64,000 nucleotides of DNA from Morganella sibonii. GTDB taxonomy: Bacteria; Pseudomonadota; Gammaproteobacteria; Enterobacterales; Enterobacteriaceae. Below the pieces are notes generated by a model. That model was not told the DNA's origin. It did no database searches and saw only the letters and a program-made list of their open reading frames with translations. Below are positions 43,304-52,330 of this stretch, one piece after another. A program made the translations under genes and the position numbers. Location of the stretch: assembly GCF_040560245.1 (NCBI RefSeq), contig NZ_JAKMWP010000005.1. The stretch is one strand, 5' to 3'. The number at the start of each line of letters is the position of its first letter. Positions within the stretch are counted from its first letter, which is position 1.

Positions 43304-43415
43304 GCGGCAAAAAAAGGTTGTAAAGCAGATAAACCGATAAATCAGCGTAATTGTGTGTGATTGAGTGATAAATAAGCAATTGCCGCGCCGGATATCCGGT
43401 ACGGCAGATAACAGA

Positions 43416-43838
43416 TTATTTTGTCAGATAAAACTGACCGGTCCGCCACAGATGAATAGCGTTACGGCTGGCCTCAAAATGCGGCTCCGGCAGATTGTCC
43501 GGGGAGCACCAGATAATGCCGTCAAATTTATCCGGTTCCTGAATAACCGGCAGGGTGTCGCTGTCATACTGTGCCAGCAGGCAGACAGATACTGTGTGTT
43601 TACCTTCTGCCTGATAAGTTTCCAGGTTATTGCACAGCCCGATGACTTTGGGATCAGTGAGAGTAATGCCGATCTCTTCCTGAATTTCGCGGACAGCACA
43701 GGCTTCAAACGTTTCACCGGGATCAACATGTCCCCCGAAAATGGACCAGTAAGGCGCATGTTTACCGCTGCGTTTACCCAGCAGCACCTCACCTTTGCTG
43801 TTCACAATAACCACTCCGGTACCGACGACGACAGGCAT
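43416..43838 (-). CDS. Nudix hydrolase
   Basis: 140 residues. The Nudix box runs from Gly36 to Ile58 (GHVDPGE...REIQEEIGI), fully matching GX5EX7REUXEEXGU. The ATG at 43838 has AAGGA before it; the frame is open upstream but not protein-like. The N-terminal MPVVVGTGVVIVN and the YWSIFGGHV are typical of NTP pyrophosphatase-like members. Substrate unknown. Confidence 0.85.
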   Translation of the reverse strand: MPVVVGTGVVIVNSKGEVLLGKRSGKHAPYWSIFGGHVDPGETFEACAVREIQEEIGITLTDPKVIGLCNNLETYQAEGKHTVSVCLLAQYDSDTLPVIQEPDKFDGIIWCSPDNLPEPHFEASRNAIHLWRTGQFYLTK

Positions 43839-44076
43839 TATTTTTTCCTTCTTTTTAATCAGATTGCGGGCGCTATGGTACACTGCCGCCCGCCGGAGTG
43901 ACAGCCTGTCTGTTTTTGACAGCTTCTTCCTGCAAATTGAATGATTCAGAGCATAGAATATCCGCGTGTGTGTGTTATAACTGAAACGATTCAAAAGCGG
44001 TTGTTGTATCCTGCCGCATAATATTACTAATGATTATAACCCGTTAGCCAAAAATAACAGAGGGAGCACCCGGCTG

Positions 44077-45015
44077 ATGACCCGTCGAGTAGCCACAATT
44101 ACCTTAAATCCGGCCTATGACCTTGTCGGGATGTGTCCGTCCCTTGTCCCGGGCGAGGTGAACCGTGTCAGAACGGTCGGGTTACATCCTGCGGGAAAAG
44201 GCATTAATGTTGCCAAAGTCCTGCGTGACCTCGGTGTGGATGTGACTGTCAGCGGCTTTCTGGGGAAAGATAATCAGGAAGAGTTCCAGCACTTCTTCAG
44301 CGAAAACGGGCTGGCAAACCGCTTCCATGTGATCCCGGGACGCACCCGGATCAATGTGAAACTGACCGAAAACAGCGGCTCGGTGACGGATCTGAATTTT
44401 TCCGGTTTCCGTATCACCGAAAGCGAGTGGCAGAAGTTTATGGCGGATTCGCTGACCTGGCTCGGACAGTTCGACATGGTGGTCGTCAGCGGCAGTCTGC
44501 CGGAAGGGGTGGACCCGGCGTGGTTTACCACCTGGATGAGCCGCCTGCGCCAGCTGTGCCCGTGCATTATTTTTGACAGCAGCCGCGAGGCGCTGGTGGC
44601 CGGCCTGAAAGCCACGCCGTGGCTGGTGAAACCCAACCGCCATGAACTTGAAATCTGGGCGGGGAAACCGCTGCCGGAGCTGAAAGATGTGATTCACGCC
44701 GCGCATGCCCTGCGTGATAAAGGGATCGCCCATGTGGTGATTTCACTGGGGCAGGAGGGAGCGCTGTGGGTGAATGCGTCCGGCGCATGGCGTGCACTGC
44801 CGCCGCACTGTGAGGTAATAAGTACCGTCGGGGCGGGGGATTCGATGGTCGGCGGCCTGGTTTACGGTCTGCTGATGAGCCAGAGCAGCGAACACACGCT
44901 GCGTATGGCCACTGCGGTGTCTGCACTGGCAGTGAGCCAGCCCGGCGTCGGTGTCCGTGACCGTGCCGAACTGGCGGCGATGATGGCAAAAATCAAACTC
45001 AGCCCGGTGGTATAA
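44077..45015 (+). CDS. fruK: 1-phosphofructokinase, orphan fruK
   Basis: A 312-residue PfkB-family sugar kinase. It begins ITLNPAYDLVG and has HPAGKGINVAKVL (~37-49) and the C-terminal TVGAGDSMVGGLVYG with the catalytic Asp. It phosphorylates fructose 1-phosphate. In E. coli it lies between fruB and fruA of the fructose PTS in the same nfo-yeiP interval. Here neither partner is present, so it is either a remnant kept for another sugar phosphate or part of a split system. GAGGGAG precedes the ATG. Confidence 0.88.
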   Translation: MTRRVATITLNPAYDLVGMCPSLVPGEVNRVRTVGLHPAGKGINVAKVLRDLGVDVTVSGFLGKDNQEEFQHFFSENGLANRFHVIPGRTRINVKLTENSGSVTDLNFSGFRITESEWQKFMADSLTWLGQFDMVVVSGSLPEGVDPAWFTTWMSRLRQLCPCIIFDSSREALVAGLKATPWLVKPNRHELEIWAGKPLPELKDVIHAAHALRDKGIAHVVISLGQEGALWVNASGAWRALPPHCEVISTVGAGDSMVGGLVYGLLMSQSSEHTLRMATAVSALAVSQPGVGVRDRAELAAMMAKIKLSPVV

Positions 45016-45021
45016 ACCGGG

Positions 45022-45864
45022 TTATTTTGCCAGCGATTTCAGCCAGGCAATTTCCTGTGCCCAGATATCCGGATTCACGGTTTCCAGCACCAGCGGGATG
45101 CCGTCAAACCGGTTATCTTTCATAATAAATTCAAACGGTGCATTACCGATTTTACCCTGACCGAGACTGTCGTGGCGGTCAACGCGGCTGGCAAATTCGC
45201 TTTTGGCATCATTCAGGTGCATGCCTTTCAGATACTCAAATCCGACGATGCTTTCAAATTCCGCAAATGTGGCTCTGCAGGTGTCCTGTGTCCGCAGATC
45301 ATACCCGGCGGCAAACGCATGACAGGTATCGATACAGACACCAACGCGGGATTTATCCTCCACACCCTCAATAATGGCGGCCAGTTGCTCAAAGCGGAAC
45401 CCGAGATTGCTGCCTTGTCCGGCGGTATTTTCAATCACGGCAATCACACCGCGGGTTTTATCCAGCGCGATATTAATTGATTCAGCTATCCGTGCCAGAC
45501 ACGCTTTTTCTTCAATCTTATTCAGGTGACTGCCGGGATGGAAATTCAGCCGGTCGATACCGAGCTGTTCGCAGCGCTGTAATTCATCGAGGAATGCCTC
45601 ACGGGATTTCTCCAGTGCGTCGGTTTCCGGATGCCCGAGGTTAATCAGATAGCTGTCATGGGGCAGGATCTGCCCGTGACCGTAGCCATATTTTTTGCAG
45701 TCAGCCCTGAAAGCCGCGATGACCTTTTCAGACAGAGGGGCGGCTTTCCACTGGCGCTGGTTTTTGGTGAACAGGGCAAACGCGGTTGCCCCCAGTTCAT
45801 GCGCCCGGATAACCGCCTGATCAACACCACCGGCGGCGCTGACATGTGCTCCGACATATTTCAT
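45022..45864 (-). CDS. nfo: Endonuclease IV
   Basis: 280 residues. The ATG at 45864 yields MKYVGAHVSAAGGVDQAV as in E. coli Nfo, with AGAAGGAG before it. Zinc-ligand segments are conserved (IENTAGQGSNLGFRFEQL, VCIDTCHAFAAGYD, HLNDAKSEFASRVDRHDSLGQG). It cleaves abasic sites during base excision repair. It converges on fruK with a 6-nt gap. Confidence 0.96.
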   Translation of the reverse strand: MKYVGAHVSAAGGVDQAVIRAHELGATAFALFTKNQRQWKAAPLSEKVIAAFRADCKKYGYGHGQILPHDSYLINLGHPETDALEKSREAFLDELQRCEQLGIDRLNFHPGSHLNKIEEKACLARIAESINIALDKTRGVIAVIENTAGQGSNLGFRFEQLAAIIEGVEDKSRVGVCIDTCHAFAAGYDLRTQDTCRATFAEFESIVGFEYLKGMHLNDAKSEFASRVDRHDSLGQGKIGNAPFEFIMKDNRFDGIPLVLETVNPDIWAQEIAWLKSLAK

Positions 45865-45970
45865 TGGTTTTTCTCCTTCTTTGGTGCCGATTATGGCATA
45901 AGGAACCGGAGAATGCAGTGACAGGATATCCCGGCCGCACAACCGGGATATCGCAGAAAGAAAGGCAGGA

Positions 45971-47059
45971 TCAGCCGGTGATCAGCGGGATAAGCAGGTT
46001 GATTGCCGCACCGCCGCCAATCAGCCAGACGAACAGTACCAGCGCCATCAGCATCGGTTTGATACCGGCCTGACGGATTGCGCTGACATGCGTGGTCAGA
46101 CCGAGTGCCACCATCGCCATCGCCAGCAGAATGGTATCGAGCACGATAATCTGGCGGACAATCACTTCCGGGATCAGATGGAAAGAGTTAAATCCGGCCA
46201 CCAGAATAAAGAAGACGGCAAACCACGGAATGGTGATTTTGGATTTTTCTTTCACTGCCCCCCCGGCGCTGCTTTTCTGACGGCTCAGATACTGCGACAG
46301 GATCAGCAGGAACGGCGCCAGCATCATCACGCGGATCATTTTGCTGATCACGGCACTGTTTTCGGCATCCGGGCTGATGGTGTGACCAATCGCCACCACC
46401 TGAGCCACTTCATGCACGGAAGACCCCGCATACACCCCGAAACTCATGTCGGTGAACGGCAACCAGCCCAGTGCGGCATTCAGATGGAACAGCCACGGGT
46501 ACAGGAAAATACCGATGGTACCGAAAATCACCACGGTGGAGACGGCAACCGCCACTTTACTGGCCGGTGCTTTCACGACCGGTTCAGTGGCCATTACCGC
46601 CGCCGCACCGCAGATACTGCTGCCGGCACCAATCAGAATGACGGTTTCTCTGTCCAGTCCGAACCATTTACGGCCGATATACATGGCGATCAGGAAGGTG
46701 CTGGTCAGCATTACCGCATCAATAATGACGCCGCTGATCCCGACATCGGCGATCTGCTGGAATGTCAGACGGAAGCCGTACAGGATGATCCCCGCCCGTA
46801 AAAAATAGTGTTTGGCAAAACCCACCCCGGCTTCGCACTGCGGTCTGATATGCGGGTAAACGGTATTACCGGCGATAATTCCCAGCAAAATGGCCAGTGT
46901 CAGTGCGCCCAGCCCGAGGTTGATAAACCAGGGCATTTCCCCGAGCAGCATCGAAGCAGTGGTCAGAACCCCTGCCAGGACAAAGCCCGGAAGCAGTCTC
47001 AGCCACATCGGTTTTGCTGTATGGCGGGCTTTTTCAGATTTGATATGACTTTCAGACAT
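45971..47059 (-). CDS. yeiH: UPF0324 membrane protein YeiH
   Basis: A 362-residue inner-membrane protein with about ten segments, matching E. coli YeiH (GLGALTLAILLGIIAGNTVYP, FAKHYFLRAGIILYGFRLTFQQI, GAGSSICGAAAVMATEPVVKA). The ATG at 47059 is preferred to one 33 nt upstream, which has no site. YeiH-type proteins have been linked to anion (sulfite/taurine-related) handling, but the function is unproven. Divergent from its likely regulator yeiE. Confidence 0.92.
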   Translation of the reverse strand: MSESHIKSEKARHTAKPMWLRLLPGFVLAGVLTTASMLLGEMPWFINLGLGALTLAILLGIIAGNTVYPHIRPQCEAGVGFAKHYFLRAGIILYGFRLTFQQIADVGISGVIIDAVMLTSTFLIAMYIGRKWFGLDRETVILIGAGSSICGAAAVMATEPVVKAPASKVAVAVSTVVIFGTIGIFLYPWLFHLNAALGWLPFTDMSFGVYAGSSVHEVAQVVAIGHTISPDAENSAVISKMIRVMMLAPFLLILSQYLSRQKSSAGGAVKEKSKITIPWFAVFFILVAGFNSFHLIPEVIVRQIIVLDTILLAMAMVALGLTTHVSAIRQAGIKPMLMALVLFVWLIGGGAAINLLIPLITG

Positions 47060-47240
47060 AAGTAACTCACAAAAAGGAATAACAATGTGCAAAGCATAGC
47101 GGAAAGCGTAATATTTTTAAAATTGATAATAATTCTATAATTAATCTAAAAATCAGGTTAGCGGTAATGGCAATGTTAAATTATAAGTATAATGTTAATA
47201 TGATGATAATAATCGGAATGAAATAAGGGAGCGCTTTGCC

Positions 47241-48107
47241 ATGCGCATCACACTGAGACAGCTCGAAGTCTTTACAGAAGTTCAGAAGTCCGGTTCGACG
47301 ACACAAGCTTCCCAGCAGTTAGCGCTTTCACAGTCAGCCGTGAGTGCCTCTCTGACGGATCTGGAAAATCAGCTCAATGTTCAGCTGTTTGACCGGGTCG
47401 GTAAACGCCTGGTGACCAATGAACACGGGCGGCTGCTGTATCCGAAAGCCATTGCCCTGCTGGAGCAGGCCGGTGAAATTGAACAGCTGTTTAAATCCGA
47501 TGCGGGAGCACTGCGCTTTGCTGCCAGCACCACCATCGGCAACTATATGCTGCCGGAAATGCTGGGGGCATACCGTGCGGTACATGAAAACACACCGGTT
47601 GAATTATTCATCTCTAATACTGAGGAAGTGATTAAAGCCGTGCTGGAGTTTCGTGCGGATATGGGGCTTATCGAAGGTGTCTGCCATTCACCGGAACTGA
47701 TTACGGAGCCCTGGCTGGAAGATGAACTGGTGATCTTCTGCAGTCCGGAGAATCCGCTCAGCGGGAAGAGTAATGTTACGCCGGACGACCTGAAAAATGT
47801 GGCCTGGGTTCTGCGTGAACGCGGTTCCGGTACCCGGGAAGTGCTGGATCAGATTCTTTTCAACCGCTTGCCGGGTTTCCGTGTGGAAATGGAGCTGGGG
47901 AATTCCGAGGCCGTCAAACACGCGGTGCGTTTCGGCCGCGGGGTCAGTTGTCTGTCCCGGCGGGTGATTGCGGAACAGCTGGATAACGGGCTGCTGTCTG
48001 AAGTGAAAATCCGCGGACTGAATCTGAACCGCACCCTTTTCCGGATCTATCACCGCCAGAAACATATCTCCAACGCCCTTAATACCTTCCTGACCTATTG
48101 CCGCTGA
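47241..48107 (+). CDS. yeiE: LysR-type regulator YeiE
   Basis: 288 residues with an N-terminal winged HTH (ITLRQLEVFTEVQKSGSTTQASQQLALSQSAVSASL, residues 2-37) and a LysR substrate-binding domain. It is homologous to E. coli YeiE, which has been linked to iron and sulfite responses and regulates the neighbouring yeiH. It is divergent from yeiH and upstream of lysP as in E. coli. Confidence 0.94.
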   Translation: MRITLRQLEVFTEVQKSGSTTQASQQLALSQSAVSASLTDLENQLNVQLFDRVGKRLVTNEHGRLLYPKAIALLEQAGEIEQLFKSDAGALRFAASTTIGNYMLPEMLGAYRAVHENTPVELFISNTEEVIKAVLEFRADMGLIEGVCHSPELITEPWLEDELVIFCSPENPLSGKSNVTPDDLKNVAWVLRERGSGTREVLDQILFNRLPGFRVEMELGNSEAVKHAVRFGRGVSCLSRRVIAEQLDNGLLSEVKIRGLNLNRTLFRIYHRQKHISNALNTFLTYCR

Positions 48108-48155
48108 TGCGGCATCTGTTTCTTCTGCCGCCGGTTTCCGGCGGGCAGCGGAGGC

Positions 48156-48180
48156 AATTATAAGCCGGGTGCTTATAATT
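48156..48180. promoter_or_regulatory. Perfect palindrome upstream of lysP, probable LysR-type operator
   Basis: AATTATAAGC and GCTTATAATT are exact inverted repeats with a 5-nt spacer, containing the T-N11-A pattern of LysR-family sites. It lies 115 bp before the lysP start, in the position where ArgP binds in E. coli lysP. YeiE is the other candidate. A half-like TCTTATAAT follows ~20 bp on (near 48200-48209) and could include a -10 element. Confidence 0.55.
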
Positions 48181-48294
48181 CCGCATCGATTATGCAGGTA
48201 TCTTATAATGCCGCATATTTGCTGGGTACTGCCCGGGGATTTCGCTACAATCACGCTCAGTGGATGAAAAATAACTACATGAAACAGGATTGTA

Positions 48295-49776
48295 ATGTCT
48301 CAGCAAGCAAATCAAACCGCGGGTGAACAACCGCAGACACTGCGCCGTGAATTAAAAGCGCGCCATCTGGCGATGATTGCCATCGGCGGATCTATCGGTA
48401 CCGGGCTGTTTGTCGCCTCCGGTGCCACCGTCGCCCAGGCCGGTCCCGGCGGAGCACTGTTAACGTATGCCATTATCGGTCTGATGGTTTATTTCCTGAT
48501 GACCAGCCTCGGCGAACTCGCGGCCTATATGCCGGTATCGGGTTCGTTTGCCACCTACGGCGCCAAATATGTGGATGAAGGCTTCGGTTTCGCACTGGGC
48601 TGGAACTACTGGTACAACTGGGCGGTGACTATCGCTGTTGACCTTGTGGCGGCACAGCTGGTGATGACCTACTGGTTCCCGGCGGATCAGATCCCGGGCT
48701 GGGTCTGGAGTGCGGCGTTCCTGGCCATCATGTTCCTGCTTAACTTTATCTCTGTAAAAGGGTTCGGTGAGGCGGAATACTGGTTCTCCTTAATTAAGGT
48801 CAGTACCGTTATCCTGTTTATTATTGTCGGTGTGATGATGATCACCGGTATCATGAAAGGCGGGGAAGGGGCCGGCTGGCACAACTGGACTATCGGTGAA
48901 GCACCGTTCAAAGGCGGGTTTGCCGCGATGATCGGAGTGGCGATGATTGTCGGTTTCTCCTTCCAGGGAACTGAACTTATCGGTATCGCTGCCGGTGAAT
49001 CCAAAGATCCGGCCAAAAATATTCCGAAAGCAGTGCGCAAAGTGTTCTGGCGTATCCTGCTGTTCTATGTGCTGGCGATTCTGGTGATCAGTCTGATTAT
49101 CCCGTACACCGACCCGAACCTGCTGCGTAATGATGAAACTGATATCAGCGTCAGCCCGTTCACCCTGGTGTTTGAACGCGCCGGTCTGCTCTCTGCGGCG
49201 GCTGTAATGAATGCCGTTATTCTGACAGCGGTATTGTCTGCGGGTAACTCCGGGATGTATGCGTCCACCCGTATGTTGTACACCCTGGCGAAATCCGGCA
49301 AAGCACCGAAATTGTTCGGCAAACTGTCCAAAGGCGGTGTACCGCGTAACGCGCTGATTGCCACGACTGTGATTGCCGCTCTCTGCTTCCTGACATCGAT
49401 GTTCGGTAACCAGTCTGTTTATCTGTGGCTGCTGAATGCCTCGGGGATGACTGGTTTTATCGCCTGGCTGGGGATTGCTATCAGTCACTACCGTTTCCGT
49501 AAGGGCTATATTAAGCAGGGTTATGACCTGAACGATTTACCGTACCGCTCCGGTTTCTTCCCGGTCGGCCCGATCTTCGCCTTTATCCTGTGTCTGACCA
49601 TTACTCTCGGCCAGAACTACGAAGCGTTCCTTCAGGATCAGATTGACTGGGTCGGTGTGGTCGCGACGTATATCGGTCTGCCGTTGTTCTTTGCTATCTG
49701 GTTTGGTTATAAAATTGTTAAGCGTACTAAGTTTGTCCGCTACGGCGAAATGGACTTCCCTGACAGTCATAAATAA
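48295..49776 (+). CDS. lysP: Lysine-specific permease LysP
   Basis: A 493-residue APC amino acid permease with twelve segments. It matches E. coli LysP (RRELKARHLAMIAIGGSIGTGLFVASGATVAQAGPGGAL; SYMPVSGSFATYGAKYVDEGFGFALGWNYWYNWAVT pattern; YDLNDLPYRSGFFPVGPIFAF). It imports lysine and also acts as a co-sensor for CadC in E. coli. AGGA precedes the ATG. A terminator follows at 49812. Confidence 0.95.
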   Translation: MSQQANQTAGEQPQTLRRELKARHLAMIAIGGSIGTGLFVASGATVAQAGPGGALLTYAIIGLMVYFLMTSLGELAAYMPVSGSFATYGAKYVDEGFGFALGWNYWYNWAVTIAVDLVAAQLVMTYWFPADQIPGWVWSAAFLAIMFLLNFISVKGFGEAEYWFSLIKVSTVILFIIVGVMMITGIMKGGEGAGWHNWTIGEAPFKGGFAAMIGVAMIVGFSFQGTELIGIAAGESKDPAKNIPKAVRKVFWRILLFYVLAILVISLIIPYTDPNLLRNDETDISVSPFTLVFERAGLLSAAAVMNAVILTAVLSAGNSGMYASTRMLYTLAKSGKAPKLFGKLSKGGVPRNALIATTVIAALCFLTSMFGNQSVYLWLLNASGMTGFIAWLGIAISHYRFRKGYIKQGYDLNDLPYRSGFFPVGPIFAFILCLTITLGQNYEAFLQDQIDWVGVVATYIGLPLFFAIWFGYKIVKRTKFVRYGEMDFPDSHK

Positions 49777-49811
49777 CCCGGTTTTGTGACAGATAACGTA
49801 AATTGATAAAA

Positions 49812-49841
49812 AACCTGACTATGTTGGTCAGGTTTTTTTTA
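49812..49841 (+). terminator. lysP terminator
   Basis: The stem AACCTGAC/GTCAGGTT (49812-49834) has loop TATGTTG and is followed by eight T. Confidence 0.92.
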
Positions 49842-49995
49842 TGTTTATCGTTACCGGTTTTGCACGGGCATCATCGGGGTTGAAACTACATTTATTCGTT
49901 AAGTCAGTCGTTTTATCTGCTTATTAAGCGTATTTCCTTTAGATAATCTTTCGATATATCGATAGCTCCCGGTGATAACGAATATTGTAATGAGG

Positions 49996-50010
49996 AAGAT
50001 AATTATTCCG
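49996..50010. promoter_or_regulatory. Possible Fur site before the iron-transport operon
   Basis: GATAATTATT (49998-50007) matches 9 of 14 positions of the 7-1-7 Fur consensus TGATAATnATTATCA, 70-80 bp before the binding-protein gene. It is a weak match, supported mainly by the gene function downstream. The remaining ~230 bp between lysP and this operon show AT-rich promoter-like sequence only. Confidence 0.3.
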
Positions 50011-50078
50011 TATTGATAAGAGTTCTTATTTGCTTTATTGTTAACGCCAATTTCTGACAGATAACAGGAGTCGGTAAC

Positions 50079-51203
50079 GTGAAATTAGTATCTGTAGCAA
50101 AAGGGCTGACCATGAGCCTGGCAGCAGGGGCTGTTCTGATGAGCAGCGCAGCATGGGCAGAAACGGTGGTTGACGCCGCAGGCCGTACAGTGGAAGTACC
50201 GGAAAAAGTGGAGCGCATCCTGTTAGGGGAAGGGCGTATGATCCACGCGGTGGCATTGCTGGAAGGGGATAAACCGCTGGCACGTATTGCAGGCTGGCAG
50301 GGTGACTTCCGCAAACTCGACCCGCAGTCTTATGCTGTCTACAAAGCTAAATTCCCGGAAATCGACAAGATCCCGCTGATTGGTAATACCACGGCTGACA
50401 GCGTCAGTGCAGAAAAAGTATTAACCCTCAATCCGGATGTGGCTATTTTTGGTCTGGCCGGCCACGGACCGGGTAAAAACAGTGAACTGGTTGGTCAGCT
50501 GGAAAAAGCGGGCGTGCCGGTTGTATTTGTGGATTTCCGCAACGAACCGCTGAAAAATACCCTGCCGGGTATGCGTGTGCTGGGTAAAGTGCTGCACCGC
50601 GAAGAAAAAGCCAAAGCCTTTGAAGATTTCTATCAGAAACAGATGAAGTTAGTCACCGATGTGACAGACAACATCCCGGAAGACAAAAAACCGACCGTCT
50701 TTATTGATCTGCGTGCCGGTGCCTTCCCTGACTGCTGCGGAACAGCCGGTAACGGTAACCTCGGTAACTTTATCGATGTTGCGGGCGGTAAAAATATCGC
50801 CAAAGATGTTCTGCCGACTCCGCTGGGCACGATGAACCTGGAAAAAGTGATTGCGGTTGATCCGGATATTTATCTGGTGAGCGGCGCGAAAGCACCGGGC
50901 AGCACCGATGCGGGCGTTCAGCTGGGTGCACAGGCAACAGAAGCCGATGCAAAAAACAGCCTGAAAGCCATTACAGAACGTCAGGGTATCAATACGCTGA
51001 CGGCGGTGAAAGAAGGGCGTGACTATGCGGTCTGGCACAACTATTATAACTCACCTTATAACGTGATTGCCGCCCAGGTCTTTGCCAAGTGGTTCTATCC
51101 GGAGCAGTTTAAAGATCTTGATCCGAAGAAAACCATGGATGACATGTACAGTCAGTTCCTGGCTGTCGAACCAACCGGAACATACTGGGTCAGCGGTAAG
51201 TAA
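50079..51203 (+). CDS. Periplasmic iron-complex binding protein of ABC importer
   Basis: A 374-residue TroA/BtuF-like substrate-binding protein with a signal peptide (cut after AWA, residue ~27). The mature start ETVVDAAGRTVEVPEKVERILL is the classic opening of siderophore/haem-binding proteins. A Cys-Cys pair (FPDCCGTAG) in the second lobe is unusual. The GTG start follows CAGGAG at 8 nt. It is the first gene of a three-gene importer operon followed by a TonB receptor. The ligand is inferred to be an Fe3+ chelate. Confidence 0.85.
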   Translation: MKLVSVAKGLTMSLAAGAVLMSSAAWAETVVDAAGRTVEVPEKVERILLGEGRMIHAVALLEGDKPLARIAGWQGDFRKLDPQSYAVYKAKFPEIDKIPLIGNTTADSVSAEKVLTLNPDVAIFGLAGHGPGKNSELVGQLEKAGVPVVFVDFRNEPLKNTLPGMRVLGKVLHREEKAKAFEDFYQKQMKLVTDVTDNIPEDKKPTVFIDLRAGAFPDCCGTAGNGNLGNFIDVAGGKNIAKDVLPTPLGTMNLEKVIAVDPDIYLVSGAKAPGSTDAGVQLGAQATEADAKNSLKAITERQGINTLTAVKEGRDYAVWHNYYNSPYNVIAAQVFAKWFYPEQFKDLDPKKTMDDMYSQFLAVEPTGTYWVSGK

Positions 51204-51231
51204 TTTTAAGTAGTCAGCAGGTATTTGAATA

Positions 51232-52329
51232 ATGAGTATTACCACAGAAGCAATGCTACAGACCAAGCCGGAACAGGCAGACGGTGAATTAAGCTGTGAT
51301 GTGAAATCACATTACCGGCGTTTACTGCGCAGGCGGCTGATGTGGATGTTTGCGGTGGTTGCGGTAATACTCTGTACAGTGGTGCTCGATTTTACCATGG
51401 GCCCCTCCGGGCTGACTCTCGATGCGCTCTGGCAGACCCTCGTATCGCCGGAAAGCGTGTCGGCGGGCACCCGTGTGATTGTCTGGGAAATCCGTCTGCC
51501 GTACGCCCTGATGGCGGTGGTGGTCGGTATGTCCCTCGGCCTTGCCGGGGCAGAAATGCAGACCATCCTCAATAACCCGCTGGCAAGTCCGTTTACCCTC
51601 GGCGTCTCCAACGCCGCATCGTTTGGTGCGGCGCTGGCGATAGTCCTCGGGATCGGTATTCCGGGCGTGCCGGATCAGTGGTTTGTTTCCGCGAACGCCT
51701 TTATTTTTGCCCTGTTTTCCGCGCTGATGCTCGACGGCATCACCCGCTGGACACGTGTGGCAACCTCTGGTGTGGTGTTATTCGGTATCGCCATGGTCTT
51801 TACCTTTAACGCACTGGTTTCAATGATGCAGTTTATCGCCACAGAAGACACCTTACAGGGGCTGGTTTTCTGGACGATGGGCAGCCTGGCGCGTGCCACC
51901 TGGGTGAAACTGGGTGTGATGACGCTGGCATTTGCCATCCTGCTGCCGCTCTCCATGAGTAACTCGTGGAAGCTGACCGCACTGCGCCTGGGTGAAGACC
52001 GGGCTGTCAGTTTCGGGATTAATGTGCGCCGTCTGCGTCTCGGCACGTTGCTGCGCATCAGTATCCTGACTGCACTGGCGGTGGCTTTTGTCGGCCCGAT
52101 TGCCTTTATCGGCCTGGTCGCACCGCATATTGCCCGTATGATGTTTGGTGAGGATCACCGTTTCTATCTGCCGGCGAGCGCATTAATCGGGGCGCTTGTA
52201 CTGTCGATGGCGTCCATTGCCTCGAAAAACCTGATTCCGGGTGTGATTATTCCGGTCGGTATTGTGACATCACTGGTAGGTGTGCCGTTCTTCCTGAGCA
52301 TGATCCTGCGTCATAAAGGGAGCATGTAA
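51232..52329 (+). CDS. FecCD-family ABC permease
   Basis: A 365-residue membrane protein with about ten segments. The segments RLPYALMAVVVGMSLGLAGAEMQTILNNPLASPFTLGVSNAASFGA and FVGPIAFIGLVAPHIARMMFGEDHR (with the EAA-like coupling loop) are FecCD family hallmarks. A cytoplasmic N-terminal tail of ~45 residues precedes the first segment. It lies 28 nt after the binding-protein gene and 1 nt before the ATPase gene. Confidence 0.92.
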   Translation: MSITTEAMLQTKPEQADGELSCDVKSHYRRLLRRRLMWMFAVVAVILCTVVLDFTMGPSGLTLDALWQTLVSPESVSAGTRVIVWEIRLPYALMAVVVGMSLGLAGAEMQTILNNPLASPFTLGVSNAASFGAALAIVLGIGIPGVPDQWFVSANAFIFALFSALMLDGITRWTRVATSGVVLFGIAMVFTFNALVSMMQFIATEDTLQGLVFWTMGSLARATWVKLGVMTLAFAILLPLSMSNSWKLTALRLGEDRAVSFGINVRRLRLGTLLRISILTALAVAFVGPIAFIGLVAPHIARMMFGEDHRFYLPASALIGALVLSMASIASKNLIPGVIIPVGIVTSLVGVPFFLSMILRHKGSM

Positions 52330-52330
52330 G

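Noticed and set aside
46088..46801. Long open frame antisense to yeiH (237 codons) and similar ones opposite lysP (48790-49488) and radical SAM enzyme 3 (9940-10617)
   Set aside because: They mirror the codon bias of well-conserved genes on the other strand, have His/Gln/Arg-rich translations without domains, and lack ribosome sites.
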